A stretch of 64,000 nt of DNA from positions 434,001 to 498,000 of the forward strand of contig BDSL01000022.1 of NCBI GenBank assembly GCA_003116995.1, given 5' to 3'. Below the pieces are notes generated by a model. That model worked only from the letters and a program-made list of their open reading frames with translations, did not search any database and had not been told where the DNA came from. This stretch comes from Yamagishiella unicocca (taxonomy: Eukaryota > Chlorophyta > Chlorophyceae > Chlamydomonadales > Volvocaceae). A program made the translations under genes and the position numbers. The stretch's first letter is position 1, and each line of letters opens with the position of its first letter. Of this stretch, positions 23,601 to 33,967 are shown piece after piece.

Positions 23601-26600
23601 ATAGCCTGCCGCCTCAATGCGCTTACGAGGCCTACGTGGCATCATAGCCTGCCGCCTCAATGCGCTTACGAGGCCTACGTGGCGCTCTGCCGGGGCTTGC
23701 GCTGGTCCTGATGGTGGGGGGGATAAGATCCTGATGGTGGGGGGTTTGGTAAGAGAATGGTGGGGGGAGCCTTAAGCGTGTTGTATTGGGTACCGCCGCC
23801 TGGTGCATCGCAGGGAAGAAGGGCGGCAAGGGGAAGAAGGGCGGCGCCGCCAGCGGCGGCAAGGGTGGCGGCAAGGATGCCGGCGGCGGCAAGGGCGGCG
23901 GCAAGGCGGCGGGCGGCGGCAGCGGCCAGTCCGGCGGCGGCGTCACCGCTGCACAGCTGGCGGCGCAGCTGCCGTCATGGTGGCCGGACATGGAGTGGGG
24001 GGACGACGGCGGCGGGCAGGACAAGACGACGGCGGTGGCGCAGCTGCTCATTGGCGGCGCAGTCGCTGCGTACGAGGAGGCGCTGCAGGTGGGGTCGGGA
24101 CTTGTGGTGGAGTAGAGGGCGGGCTGAAGCAAGGTGATGGCCGCCACCGCCACCGCCACCGCCACCTCACCGCCACCAAAGGCCAGCCAGCCAGCAAGTG
24201 GGTCATGATGGGGTTGCCGTACAGAGGCCCGCCCACCCTCGCAATCGGCCCATTCCAACACCTCGCGAACTACGGAACCCCCGCGCCTCGCTCGTCGCCT
24301 GTCGGGTATCAGCGGCCCCACGAACGCCGAGCCACACCGCACACCGCATTGCTCCACCGCGCTGGCTCTTCTTCTTCTCCTCCGCCCTCTCGCCTCACCA
24401 CCCTCCGCACTCCTCTCCCACTTTGCCTTAGCTCGCTCTCGCCCCGAGACTCGAAACCAGCACCTCCTTCGCCTCCCGACCTCAATCACCCGCGCCAGCG
24501 CCTAAACCCACCCACCCAGTTCTCCAGCATGCATCTCAAGGCGTCTGTCCTAAACGGTTTTCTCTCGCATCCACGGGTCTTCCTCGAAACCCACCCACGC
24601 GCCTGCCCGCCCGCCCGCTCCTCCAGGTCGCCTTCACCGCCGGGGCCGAGGAGCGGCGGCGAGCCAAGGACGCCCTGGCCAAGCAGTTCGAGGAGTGCTA
24701 CTCGCGGCTGCTGCTGTACGGCACCGGCGCTGAGACGTTCGCGGACGACGAGGCCACCTACACGACGCTTCAGCGGCACGCGCTGCGTACGGCAGGTGGG
24801 TTTCCTTCTCTGGACTCTTCATGGTATACACAGCCAAATTATCTCCACAAAGCCGCAGAAGGGCAGTTGTGTGTGTGTGTGTGTGTGTGTGCGTGTGTGT
24901 CCCCGTGGGGGCACTAGGGCAGGGAAGGATGCGGGGGTCGCCGTCTGTTGGGTGTTAGCTTTGCGCGCAGCGAGCCCCAGCTCCTAATGCACATCATCCA
25001 TTCCTCGTTTTGAGCGCTGAATTTAAGGCCTTTGATTGACTGACCGGCGCTTTGTATTTCTTGTCTGGCAAGCGTGCTTGCGGTGGGGTACAGGTGTGGA
25101 ACACAGGGTAGGGAGGATCTAGCCATAGCCTACATATCCTCCAGGCAAACCGAACCATCCCATTACCCAAACAAGTGTAAACACCATCCCGTCCCACCCA
25201 CCCGCACACTCCTCCGCCCACACCCCTTCCCCCCTCGGCCTCCAGGCGCTGAGTGTGCGGACCTGCTGCACCGCTGGTCCAAAGTGGAGCACCAGCCGGA
25301 GGGGGCGGAGGGGGGAGCGGTGCCAGCGCCGGGGGCGGTGGGCTCCGGGTCAGGCCCGGGTGGCGCGCTGACGGCGGCGGAGGTTAAGCAGGTGCGGAGG
25401 GAAGCTTTGGCGGTGGGTAAGGCGCGGGCGGAGGCGGGAGCGGTGTACCTCCTGGAACTGACACCGGCCGTCCGACCCACATCGCTACAGGTGCGGTGCT
25501 CCAGTACGGCACTTACAGGGTTGTAAGCAGTAGCGGGGGCGCTTTCATCGCCGCCCTTGAGGCGCTTTACGTTTGACAGGCTTCCTCACAACCTTGTGTT
25601 GTACTCCCTGAGGCCGCCTGTGCCCTGCCCCGCCCCGCCCCGTCCCGCCCTGGCAGTTGATGCGGTCGGTTCCTCCGGATGTGGCGGAGGGTCTCGCGGC
25701 GGCGGCGGAGGCCCCGGGCGCCGCCACCGTCCGTGACGCCGAGCCGCTGCTGGACAAGGCGGCGGCGGCTGTGGGCGTGCGTGCGAGGAAGCTGGATAAG
25801 AAGGGTAGGGGCTAAGGAGGCGGCGGGAAGCGGCCTCGGGGGAAGGAGATCCGGGGCGGTGCTGCCAGTGCGGGAAAGGACGGACAGTGGGCCGGAGTTT
25901 GCGCACCGCAACCGCCCGCATCCCCCCACGTGTACCTCCACGGATCGCCCCACGGGAGCAGCCTACCTGGGCTAGCTACCCCCAACAGCCTGGGTCCTGC
26001 CTTATCTTTCTCCTTTTCAGCGACGACGGCTACCGCACACGCTCAGCAAAATCAACGCACATTGCTCCCACAGCCAAGGACGTACCGTATCCCCCCGCCT
26101 CGTGTCCCGTATGCCTACCATGCCCATCCCCACGACTCGCCCGCCCGCCGGGCGTCTCTTAAGCGCCGACCCACGGGTTTCCCCTCAGCCCGCCTGCCGA
26201 GTGCTCCTCTGGCCTTCCTCCCCTCCTCACTCCCGCCAGGCGAGAAGGCCGCTCTGGCTGCGCTTCGCGAGCGGCTGCTGTCGGCGCTGGCCTCGGAGAG
26301 CGACCCACCCGCCGCACTGGCCCTCATGGTGCCGCTGGCGCACCTCCGAATCACCGGTGAGGGTGGTGAGGGCCGGGGCATGGTGCGGGGTGAGGAGGGG
26401 CGGGGGCTGCGGGTTTTAGGGTTTAGGGAAGTGGGTTGGGAGGTGCGGTGACGACGGCGGGTGGCAGAGCGAGGGTGTTGGTGGGTTGTTGAGTGAGGGG
26501 CTGAGGTTGCGGGTGGGAAGAATGCTCGGGGTTGAGAGAGCAAAAAAGGGAAAGGAAGGGCCAAACCCACTCCGGATAGCCAAAACCTTTCGCCCATCAT

Positions 26601-27331
26601 CCTTCTTTCCGTAATAGCGTCGTTAGCGCATTACGGCACTCGTGTTTTCCGTTGCGGCTCATCTTGGTCCCATCCATCCGCCCACGCCCCACCCACGACT
26701 CCCTGACGCGGAGTCGCTGACACGACCGTACCTCTGCAGGAAAGGCGGTGACGCTGCCGGGCAAGGCGCTGGGGGCAGTACTGGCGCGGCTGCAGCAGCA
26801 GGCGGAGGAGGGCTCGGAGCTCGCGACGGCCGCCCGGGGCCTTGCGGCGCTACACGAGGGTGTTGTCGAGTACTTGCGAGCGCAGGTGCGAATGGTTTTG
26901 CATCACTGAGGCAATTGGAATTGAGGCGCGGCTGCTGTTGCTGCTGCGGCCGTTGTTATGGGGCGAAATGTATGACCCCTGCAGGACGCGGGCGTGCTGA
27001 GCGGGCGGATGGCCGGTGCAGCGGCGACTGGAACACGATCGAAATGCGTTGGCTAGTCCGCTGCGCTTGGAGGAAAGCTGCCAGTGCCTGATTTGTTTGC
27101 ACGTGGACCTGTTACTTGGTTTTGAGCCCCTGTCTGTATACATTCATATGGTAAGTTCTTGCTCGTCGTGTGACTGCCCCTGAACCGCAGACGCCGGGTT
27201 CCAACGCGTTAGCCGAGACCGGTGCGATGCGCGAGAACCTGACGGCGCAGCTGCCAGCTCTCAAGTCAGCGCTGGGGCTGCATGTGGCGACAAGCGGCGC
27301 CGGCGGCGAAGCGGCTGCGGCTACTTCCTAA
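20603..27331 (+). CDS. UFL1: UFL1, E3 UFM1-protein ligase
   Basis: Transfers UFM1 from UFC1 to ER and ribosomal targets, with UFBP1/DDRGK1 as partner. Twelve exons: 20603-21116, 21652-21900, 22335-22464, 22823-23114, 23300-23525, 23814-24088, 24627-24795, 25246-25490, 25657-25804, 26240-26356, 26740-26885 and 27191-27331; 883 residues, animal forms about 794. Conserved blocks: SDRNVVELINKLRQLGI, LYTLNGREYLT, VDLVHCERQV, NDQLQEAGQLNVGELAAQYG, FYSQNGWVSYDTVRRLGIS (exon 3-4 junction), GGWVDVGPLLPS, the Lys/Gly-rich linker KKGGKGKKGG (exon 6), and FEECYSRLLLYGTGAETFADD (exon 7). The C-terminal helical third aligns to the end. All eleven introns are GT-AG and phase-matched. Gly/Ala-rich insertions (exons 2, 4, 6) explain the extra length. 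A TGTAA signal follows at 27432. Confidence 0.93.
21901..21925 (-). repeat. Copy of the dispersed element starting exactly at a UFL1 donor
   Basis: GTGGGTTTCGAGGAAGACCC begins at the first base of UFL1 intron 2. It is the reverse complement of the end of the copy at 24518-24594, so the element end itself supplies the GTGGGT donor. Confidence 0.75.
23593..23678 (+). repeat. 43-base tandem duplication in UFL1 intron 5
   Basis: GTGGCATCATAGCCTGCCGC and the following 23 bases occur twice, head to tail, with no differences seen. Confidence 0.85.
24518..24594 (+). repeat. Longest copy of the dispersed intronic element (UFL1 intron 6)
   Basis: Sense orientation, ending 32 bases before the acceptor at 24626. 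Order: AGTTCTCCAGCATGCATCTC, CTAAACGGTTTTCTCTCGC, ATCCACGGGTCTTCCTCG, AAACCCAC. It serves as the reference copy for the family. Confidence 0.8.
24867..24900 (+). repeat. TG dinucleotide microsatellite in UFL1 intron 7
   Basis: A run of TG repeats interrupted once by GCG, inside the intron between exons 7 and 8. Confidence 0.9.
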
Positions 27332-28137
27332 GCTCCTCCTGGCAAGCAAGCTTGTGGATTTTATTCGTGTCTCGTGCTGAGACGCGCGCGACTTGTTTTG
27401 GGCCGGTAAAGGCCCGCAAATTTGTCCGACATGTAAATCGCTCTGACGTGTCGCTCCAGGCCCCGGATTTCTGGTCAGACCCTACTACGCTTGGCAAGCA
27501 TGCAGCGAAATTCGCTTAGTAAGGTGGTACGACATTCACAGATGGCGCGCTCCTGCCAGCCCTACAAGTAGCCCAGCGCCCCGACCGGACACAAGCAGGC
27601 ACACCGTAATAGAGCTGAAGACTAGCTCCGCACCCTTGCCGCGCACCTCGTGATCCTGCGGTGGCAGTGACCCTATAAACTATTTGGCCTTTCGCAACCC
27701 GCCACCCGTCTCCCAAGCGCAAACTTGTCTTATACGCCTTGACTCTAAGCAGAACCTCAAGCCCAATCGTCATCTAGTTGGCCTTTGCCTTCCCGCGCTC
27801 TAGGTGAGGTTGCGGGTAGCGCGTCGGGTCGCAAGCGCGGCGCTTCACGTCTCCAGCGGTCTGCGTCCGTGCCTCCCTGCGGTCGCTGCCGATCAGGAAC
27901 GTTAACAGGCAGCGCTGAGAACAACATCTTATATGACTGTCCTGGTGCAGCCGTCCACTGCAGAGCGCAGGCGGCATTGAAAGCTCGCCCTCGGCTTTGT
28001 CAACTCGCCCGCGCAGACCCCCACCGCGCGCGCCCTTACGCGTTAATTGAGCAAGCGCGACAAGCGAGGCGCCAACGACCGGAACGACACCTGCACAAGG
28101 TCGACATCAACACCACACCGGCATCAACAACTTCGCT
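27332..28137. other. UFL1 3' UTR and upstream region of the expansin gene
   Basis: A tandem (+/+) interval with no recognisable gene. The first 100 bases hold the UFL1 poly(A) signal; the remainder is the likely promoter and 5' UTR of the expansin-like gene. Confidence 0.55.
27432..27436 (+). terminator. TGTAA polyadenylation signal for UFL1
   Basis: TGTAA 100 bases after the UFL1 stop codon. Confidence 0.7.
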
Positions 28138-30360
28138 ATGGCTTCGTCAATTACGGCTACCACCAGTGGCCGCGATGCCCTCCCTGCGGCCGCCGACCGC
28201 CCGAGCCGATCCTCCAGCGGGTCCCGCCCCGCCTCCTCCTCCTCCTTCGCCTCTTCGCCCTCCCCCTCCTCCTCCTCGCCCTTCTCCTCCCCCTCCTCCT
28301 CCTCCCTGCTCCGCCGCTCGCTGCCCCGCCTGCTGCTGCTCTCGGCGCTGCTGCCCCTGGCCGCGCGCGCGGACGACGGCTGGCGGACGGGGCGAGCCAC
28401 GTTCTACGGATACGACGGAGGTGAGGTCAGCGCTGGGGGCCGGGGAAGCGCGGGAGCAGGGGGCGCCGGGCTCCTTCGTGAAGGACCGTGGCCGGTGGGA
28501 CTTCGTTATCAGCGTATCGCTTCTACCGCTGGCTGCCGGGCTGGTCGTCAGAGCTTTGCCACTTTATAAACCCTTCTTTCTGCTACTGTACCCCCTAATG
28601 CCCGTCCCTCCCAACCCTTCAACCGTCCTCAGGCGCCAGCATTCACCAGGGCTCGTGCATGTACGGCGGCCTCCCCAACGACCTCGTCAGCACGGGAACC
28701 GACATCGCCGCGCTGTCCGACTCGGACGACGACTTCGCGGGCAGCTGCGGGTGGGTCTGGGGCTGGGTTGGGGGGGTGGGATTGACTGTTGCTGAGGAGG
28801 CACTGAATGGCTGCTGACCCGTGGGTCGGAAGGAGTAGGCCACGTCTATTGACAACGATGGGAGCAGCGCCGTGGCAGCATAATCGGAAAGGAGGTACTG
28901 CGGGGCGGTGTTGTCGTGCGGGCGAGGTCGGGGTGGCGGCCGGGGCAGCGAACACCGCCGCAACAGTGAAAGGGGTAGCGGCAGCTGGTGGAGGTGCATG
29001 TCTGGATGCTCGTCTGGATGCTTGTTTGTCTAGTGCCCTGCGATGCGCAGTCGTGTGGTGCTACGTGCAATTGTTGGCCAGGAGCGGGCATCTGGTACGT
29101 TTCGCCTCTCCTGCTTTCCCGCGCGCTCGTCTCATCCCCGTCCCTCACCTGCCGACCCACATCGACCACCGCTCTATGCCGGGCCTTCTCCTGCCCCCCC
29201 CCAGTCGCTGCTACGAGGTGCAGTGCAACCCCAGCTCCTTTTCTGACGGCTACGGCAACAGCATCGATCGCACCGGCGGCTGCTACGGCGGCGAGGCGTC
29301 CGTCGTCGTAACGATCACCGACTCATGGTACGACATGCGGCTATTTGCGGTTGGGACGAGCGAAGAAGGGTGGGATGCTGACGCGGGCCCTGCAAGTGAG
29401 CTCATGCTGCACTGTTGCTCTGGTCAACGCGACGGAGCCTCGACGTCCCAAGGAGTGTGTGACTCACTGGCGTTGATCCGTCGCTGCTCCACGCGCCTCC
29501 CGCCTGCCGCCCTCCCACCCACTCAACCCCTTCCTTCCCTCCCTACCCCACGCGCCCCCTTCCAGCCCCTGCAACTACCCGGGAAACGAGTATTCCAACC
29601 GGCGGTGGTGCTGCGGCGATATGTACCACATGGTGAGGCCGGAGGGGGAGGGAGGGTCACGGAGGGAGTCGCGGGGGAAACAGTCCATCTTCGCACCGCC
29701 ACCAATACGTGATGTCACAGTAGCCCCCTAAAAGTGTCGCACCCAGTCTGCCGACCTTCGGAAGTGTGATGCTCCACGCAACCCATTATTGAAAAAATAC
29801 TGTGTTTTTAACACCCGGTCTCTCCCTCCATGACCACCTTCACGCCCGCGCAGGACCTAAGCCAGCATGCCTTCGCCAAGGTGGGTGGGTCGGCGGATGG
29901 GCGGGTGGGTCAGCTGCGGCATGACGTGCTGCAGCCGTTACTTGCACCGGAGTGAGGTTGGACTGAGACGGCTGGTCAGCGGGATTACCGAGAGCCATCC
30001 ATGGCGCTGGCTATGCGGTGTGTGGTGGCGTAGACGTAGCGGCAGTGACGTAGACGTGCGTGTGTGAGCTTAGTGCGACGATACGGGCGGGCTTGGTGTC
30101 GGGTGAGCGGGCTAGTGTGCCGTGTGTGTGTCGGGGCAGCGCAGCAGCAAACACCTCCCTCAGTCGTCACTGACCTCGCCTGCACCGCCCTCCTCCCCTC
30201 CCTCTCCTGCGCCCAATGTCCTCCCCGCTGTCAGCTTGCCGACGTCGGTCAGGGCGTGGTGGGCATCAAGTTCCGGCAAGTGGAGTGCCCCGGCGGCTTC
30301 CGACCCTCCCCCCGGGCCGCCACCTCGGACTTCCTGGCCGGCACCGGTGGCGGGCGGTGA
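28138..30360 (+). CDS. Expansin-like secreted protein with a single double-psi barrel domain
   Basis: Expansins loosen cell walls without hydrolysis; in volvocine algae, whose walls are glycoprotein, the role is unclear. Exons: 28138-28420, 28633-28750, 29205-29327, 29566-29632, 29854-29880 (27 bases) and 30235-30360; 247 residues. A Ser-rich stretch of about 58 residues precedes the hydrophobic LPRLLLLSALLPLAARA, so the start may be elsewhere or the leader unusually long. The domain begins GRATFYGYDG (about 86) and shows SCMYGG, CGRCYEVQCN, SVVVTITDSCPCNYPG (exon 3-4 junction) and RRWCCGDMYHMDLSQHAF. The HMD at 196-198 corresponds to the HFD motif and keeps its Asp. The cysteine pattern fits the family. 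The C-terminal CBM63 domain of plant expansins is absent. Confidence 0.85.
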
Positions 30361-30540
30361 GGAGGGGCGAGCCGGCGGCAGCAGCAGCGCTGTAGCAGCC
30401 GCAGCGAGCCGGCGGCAGCAGCAGGCTCTGATGCGTGGATGGTTGTGTCACTGGATTCCGTCGTCCTAGATCCTGACGAGGCCCAAGCCAGGCGCTGCAC
30501 TGCAATGAAGATTCGGTTTGTGGTTACATGCTATGTCTGT

Positions 30541-30545
30541 TGTAA
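30541..30545 (+). terminator. TGTAA polyadenylation signal for the expansin gene
   Basis: TGTAA about 180 bases after the stop codon. Confidence 0.65.
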
Positions 30546-31542
30546 ATGTAGGTTTACGACTGGCCTGCCTAGCCTAAGATATTCAGGAAACAAATGTGGA
30601 GGGCATTAGGCTTTGTAGTCTGTCGGCGGTGCACCGGGTCAGCAGTATTGCATGTTGAGGAGGAGATCTGGAGATGCCAGGGGATGAATTGGCGTAGCGA
30701 CAGTCGCGCTCGCCCCTTCGGGCTAGGGCCGGTAGTGCTGACGTGCTGCGGGCATTGAAGACCGACGCGTGAGTGCGAAATAAGGGCATAGCAGGGGGTA
30801 CATGGCCAATAATCTCGGGGGTCGACGTAAGCCTTTTCCCTCCTTGTATAGTTTAATGATAAAACGCGGGGTCGCAAGTTGCCCCCCCCCCCGCCGGTAC
30901 CCGCGCGACGGGAGGAGGTGTTAGGCGGCTGAACGCGAGCATATTCTTCCGAGGACTCGTCCATTTTTGAACCATGCAACGAGCTCCGGTCCTGGTGATC
31001 TAATGCCGCAGTGGGCGGACGACACGACACCGCACGCGCAGCACGGCCGCCTTGCTCCGTCCGAAACACTTCATACAGGAGCTTGCACCCAGACTGCTGC
31101 TTGCTCTAGTCTCGAGGCGCACGGAAGGTAGAAATGGTGTGGTGGGTGGGGGGGGGCTGCAGCAAGGGGAGGGCTTCAGAAACATTGTCCACGCGACCAA
31201 AGAGCAAGACATACAGCTACCGGGTCGCCGTTTCGAAAAACCTTTCATGCCACAACCTTTGCGCCAATCCACGAACGAACGCGCCGTATTATCACAAGGA
31301 AATTATTGCCGCGTGCATTGTATGCCTTTCGTGCGCAATTATCGGCGCAACCAACTGTCTGCACATTACAAGTTATAGGTTCCGCACAAGTGCGGATGCG
31401 TCCGTTTAAGCCGGGGCCCCCATGGGCGGCCCTCAGCAGCTCCTAAGCAGCGGCGCGCGCCAAAGAACGGCGCAGGCAGACGGCGCCCCGCGCCGAAACC
31501 AGCCTTACGCCTGAAAGGCAGTAAGCTGCTGCATTACGTCTT

Positions 31543-31547
31543 TTACA
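31543..31547 (-). terminator. TGTAA polyadenylation signal for SUGP1
   Basis: TTACA on the plus strand, about 285 bases beyond the SUGP1 stop codon at 31832. Confidence 0.6.
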
Positions 31548-31831
31548 CGTGTCGGGAGTCCCCGCAATACCCTCCGGGCTCTCCCAGGGACACGGGACGC
31601 CCGCTCCTCGCAGCGGCACCAGCAGTGGCTTGGCCTAAGCACCCACCACATCAAGGCTTACCAACCAGGACTGCAACGTACGGTACACGGTACAGGTACC
31701 AACCCACCAGCTCGCCTGGTCGCCGGGACTCCGGACTGCGCCACCCGACTCCAAACACCATCCGCGGCGCCCCAAAACCCTACACCCCCCGCGCCACATG
31801 TCGCTTCGCCGCTCAGTAATATGCTCGCCGC

Positions 31832-33967
31832 TCAGTAGTAGGCTCGCCGCGGGTTGCCCAGCGGGTTGGGCCGGTACTTGTATCCTAGCATCATGCGCTT
31901 GCGGTAGGCCTCGAAGGGGTCGTCGTCGGTGCTCACCTCCCCGTGAGCAGCGGCACCCAGGCCGCGCGCCTCGCCCGCCGCCGGGGCCGCCGCCGCCGCG
32001 GCCTTGATGGGTGCCGTGATTCCTTTCTGCGTGCCTCCCAGTCCCTCGCCCTCCTTCCAGCCCATCTTCTGCAGCAGCTTGTGGCCGATGTTGTCGGCGC
32101 CGATGGCGTTCTTGTTGGCGAGCTGCTCCGCCTGAGGAGGGGATGGTTGTTCAGTGGTGTCGTGGCCAGTGGTGTCGTGGCCAGTGTTGTTGTGGGAACC
32201 ATTAGGGTTGGTTATCAGTGGTGCTGTGGGTGAAGCGGGGTTTCACTGATGTAGGCGATGAACCATGAGGGGACAAGAGGTGAGAGGAGATAAGACGAGA
32301 ATACAGGGGGTGGGCCACAGCAGCGAGCAGGTGCGAGCCAGGGGTGGGCGCCTCGAGGGGCAGCTGCTGAGGCGGAGGCAGCGCACCTGCACCGCCGCTA
32401 TCTTGTCACCCGTCTTGGCCATGAACTCCGTGAGGACCTCCTTGGGGATGTAGTCCTGGGGGGAAGGGAGGGGAAGGGACAGACACGGGTGCGGAAGGGC
32501 AAGGTTGTCCGCTTGTACCATTACCGAGAGTGCGGGGCGACAGGTGGCGCAGCAGCAGCCAACGGATAGTTTTGGGTGCGGCTGCCGCAGATCAACCGAC
32601 ACGGCAGCGCACACGGCATGCCGCACCTACGATGCCCATACACGCTGTGACTGACCTGTGCCCGCCGCAACGCCCCCCCTGTCTCACCACCTTTTCCACC
32701 TTCTTCCCCCTTACCCCTCCTCCGCGCCTCCCACCTTTTCCTCCTGCCCCCCCTCCTCCTCCTCCTCCTCCCCCCCCCCCACCTGCATGTGATGCCCCCG
32801 ACTGCCGTCGTCCTTGAACACCGCCACCACTTTGCGCCGCTCAAAGGCCGTCTTGTTCAGCAGCGGCTGAGCGCGCCGCCGCGCCCCCTCCTCCTCATCG
32901 CTCCCGCCGCCGTTGCCGTCCTCCTCCTCCGGGTCGGCGCTGCTGGACCGGCCCCGGTCGCGCTTGGCTGCCAGGGCCGCGAAGGCCTCCATGGCAGCCA
33001 GCGAGTCGCCCTTCGCGAGTGCGATCTGCGCACGTCGCCTCGTCTCAGCCTCCTGCTCCGCGGTTGGCGGAGCCTGGGGTGCTGGGCTGTCGCGGTAGGA
33101 CGGCAGACCCGCAGCGGCCCGTGCCGCAGCTGCGGCCGCGGCGGCCGCGGCGACGGCTGCTGCAGCGTGGGGCGGGAGGCCGGGCGCCGGCTGGGGGACG
33201 GATTGCTGGCGTGGGTAGGCGGGGGCTGCTGCCGCGGGGGCAGAGGTGCTGGGCTGGCCGGAGCTGCGGTTAACGGACGAATAGGGGCCGGCTGGGGCAG
33301 AGGGAGGCTGAGGTGCCGTGTTGGGACCTGCACGTGAGGGAGTCAACGCAGCGCAGTTAGGAACATCATGCGGCCGTGTGGGGGAGCAGCGGGCTTGGGA
33401 AGGGGGCTGTACCGTTGGAAGCTTCAAACTCCCGCAGCTTGGACGTGTAGAATTGATAGCCCAAGGATGTCTTATCGTGTAGGAACCTGCAGATGCAGGT
33501 TGTGTTGGTAACTCGCGGCGCCTACAAGCACTGTAGCGGATGCTCATCGATGGAAGACATACTTGAAGGGCGATTCACCAGGGTTCCGCTCCCGCGTCAT
33601 GTCCTCAAACTGTCGCCCGTTCTTTGCAACGAAGTCCGCTAACTTGGTTGCCACGCCGACAACCTCGGCGTCCAGCCGACTGGCCAGCTGGGTGGCTGAA
33701 AGTTGGAGAGCGGAACGAGGGACTGGCCCGCAATGTCAGCTCTAGGGTCGGAGCCATGCCAAACGACCATGCAGTGCTGAATAGACTTCGACCTGAAGCG
33801 GGCTCCAGTCGCGCCTTCTTCGCCTGAGCGTTGTCCTGCTCATCATCCGAGCCGGTGCTCCCAAAAATGTCCTGGACAGTCGCAGGCTTCTTAGGCATTG
33901 CTATTTTTGCACCTGCCAACGGGCGCTTATCCGAACGTTTCTGCAAAGAAAAGCCTAAGCCCGACAT
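31832..33967 (-). CDS. SUGP1: SUGP1, SURP and G-patch splicing factor
   Basis: Spliceosomal protein that in animals activates the helicase DHX15 during branch-site recognition. Exons in coding order: 33967-33793, 33695-33563, 33486-33413, 33327-32783, 32455-32387 and 32131-31832; 431 residues. The N-terminus (GLGFSLQKRSDKRPLAGAK) is basic. The SURP module spans about 66-120: VATKLADFVAKNGRQFEDM, then PGESPFKFLHDKTSLGYQFY across two junctions. A Pro/Ala-rich linker includes a poly-Ala tract. RGHHMQDYIPKEVLTEFM (exon 4-5 junction) and IGADNIGHKLLQK match the plant family. The G-patch is MGWKEGEGLGGTQKGI (about 355-370) and the C-terminus KRMMLGYKYRPNPLGNPRRA is the family ending. Introns are GT-AG and phase-consistent; the first donor (GTCGAA) is weak. 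Confidence 0.92.

Larger units (their letters stand above)
30361..31831. other. Convergent intergenic region, expansin (+) and SUGP1 (-)
   Basis: Contains the two 3' UTRs and poly(A) signals. No gene is recognised. A C-run (30885-30894) and ordinary low-complexity sequence are present. Confidence 0.55.
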
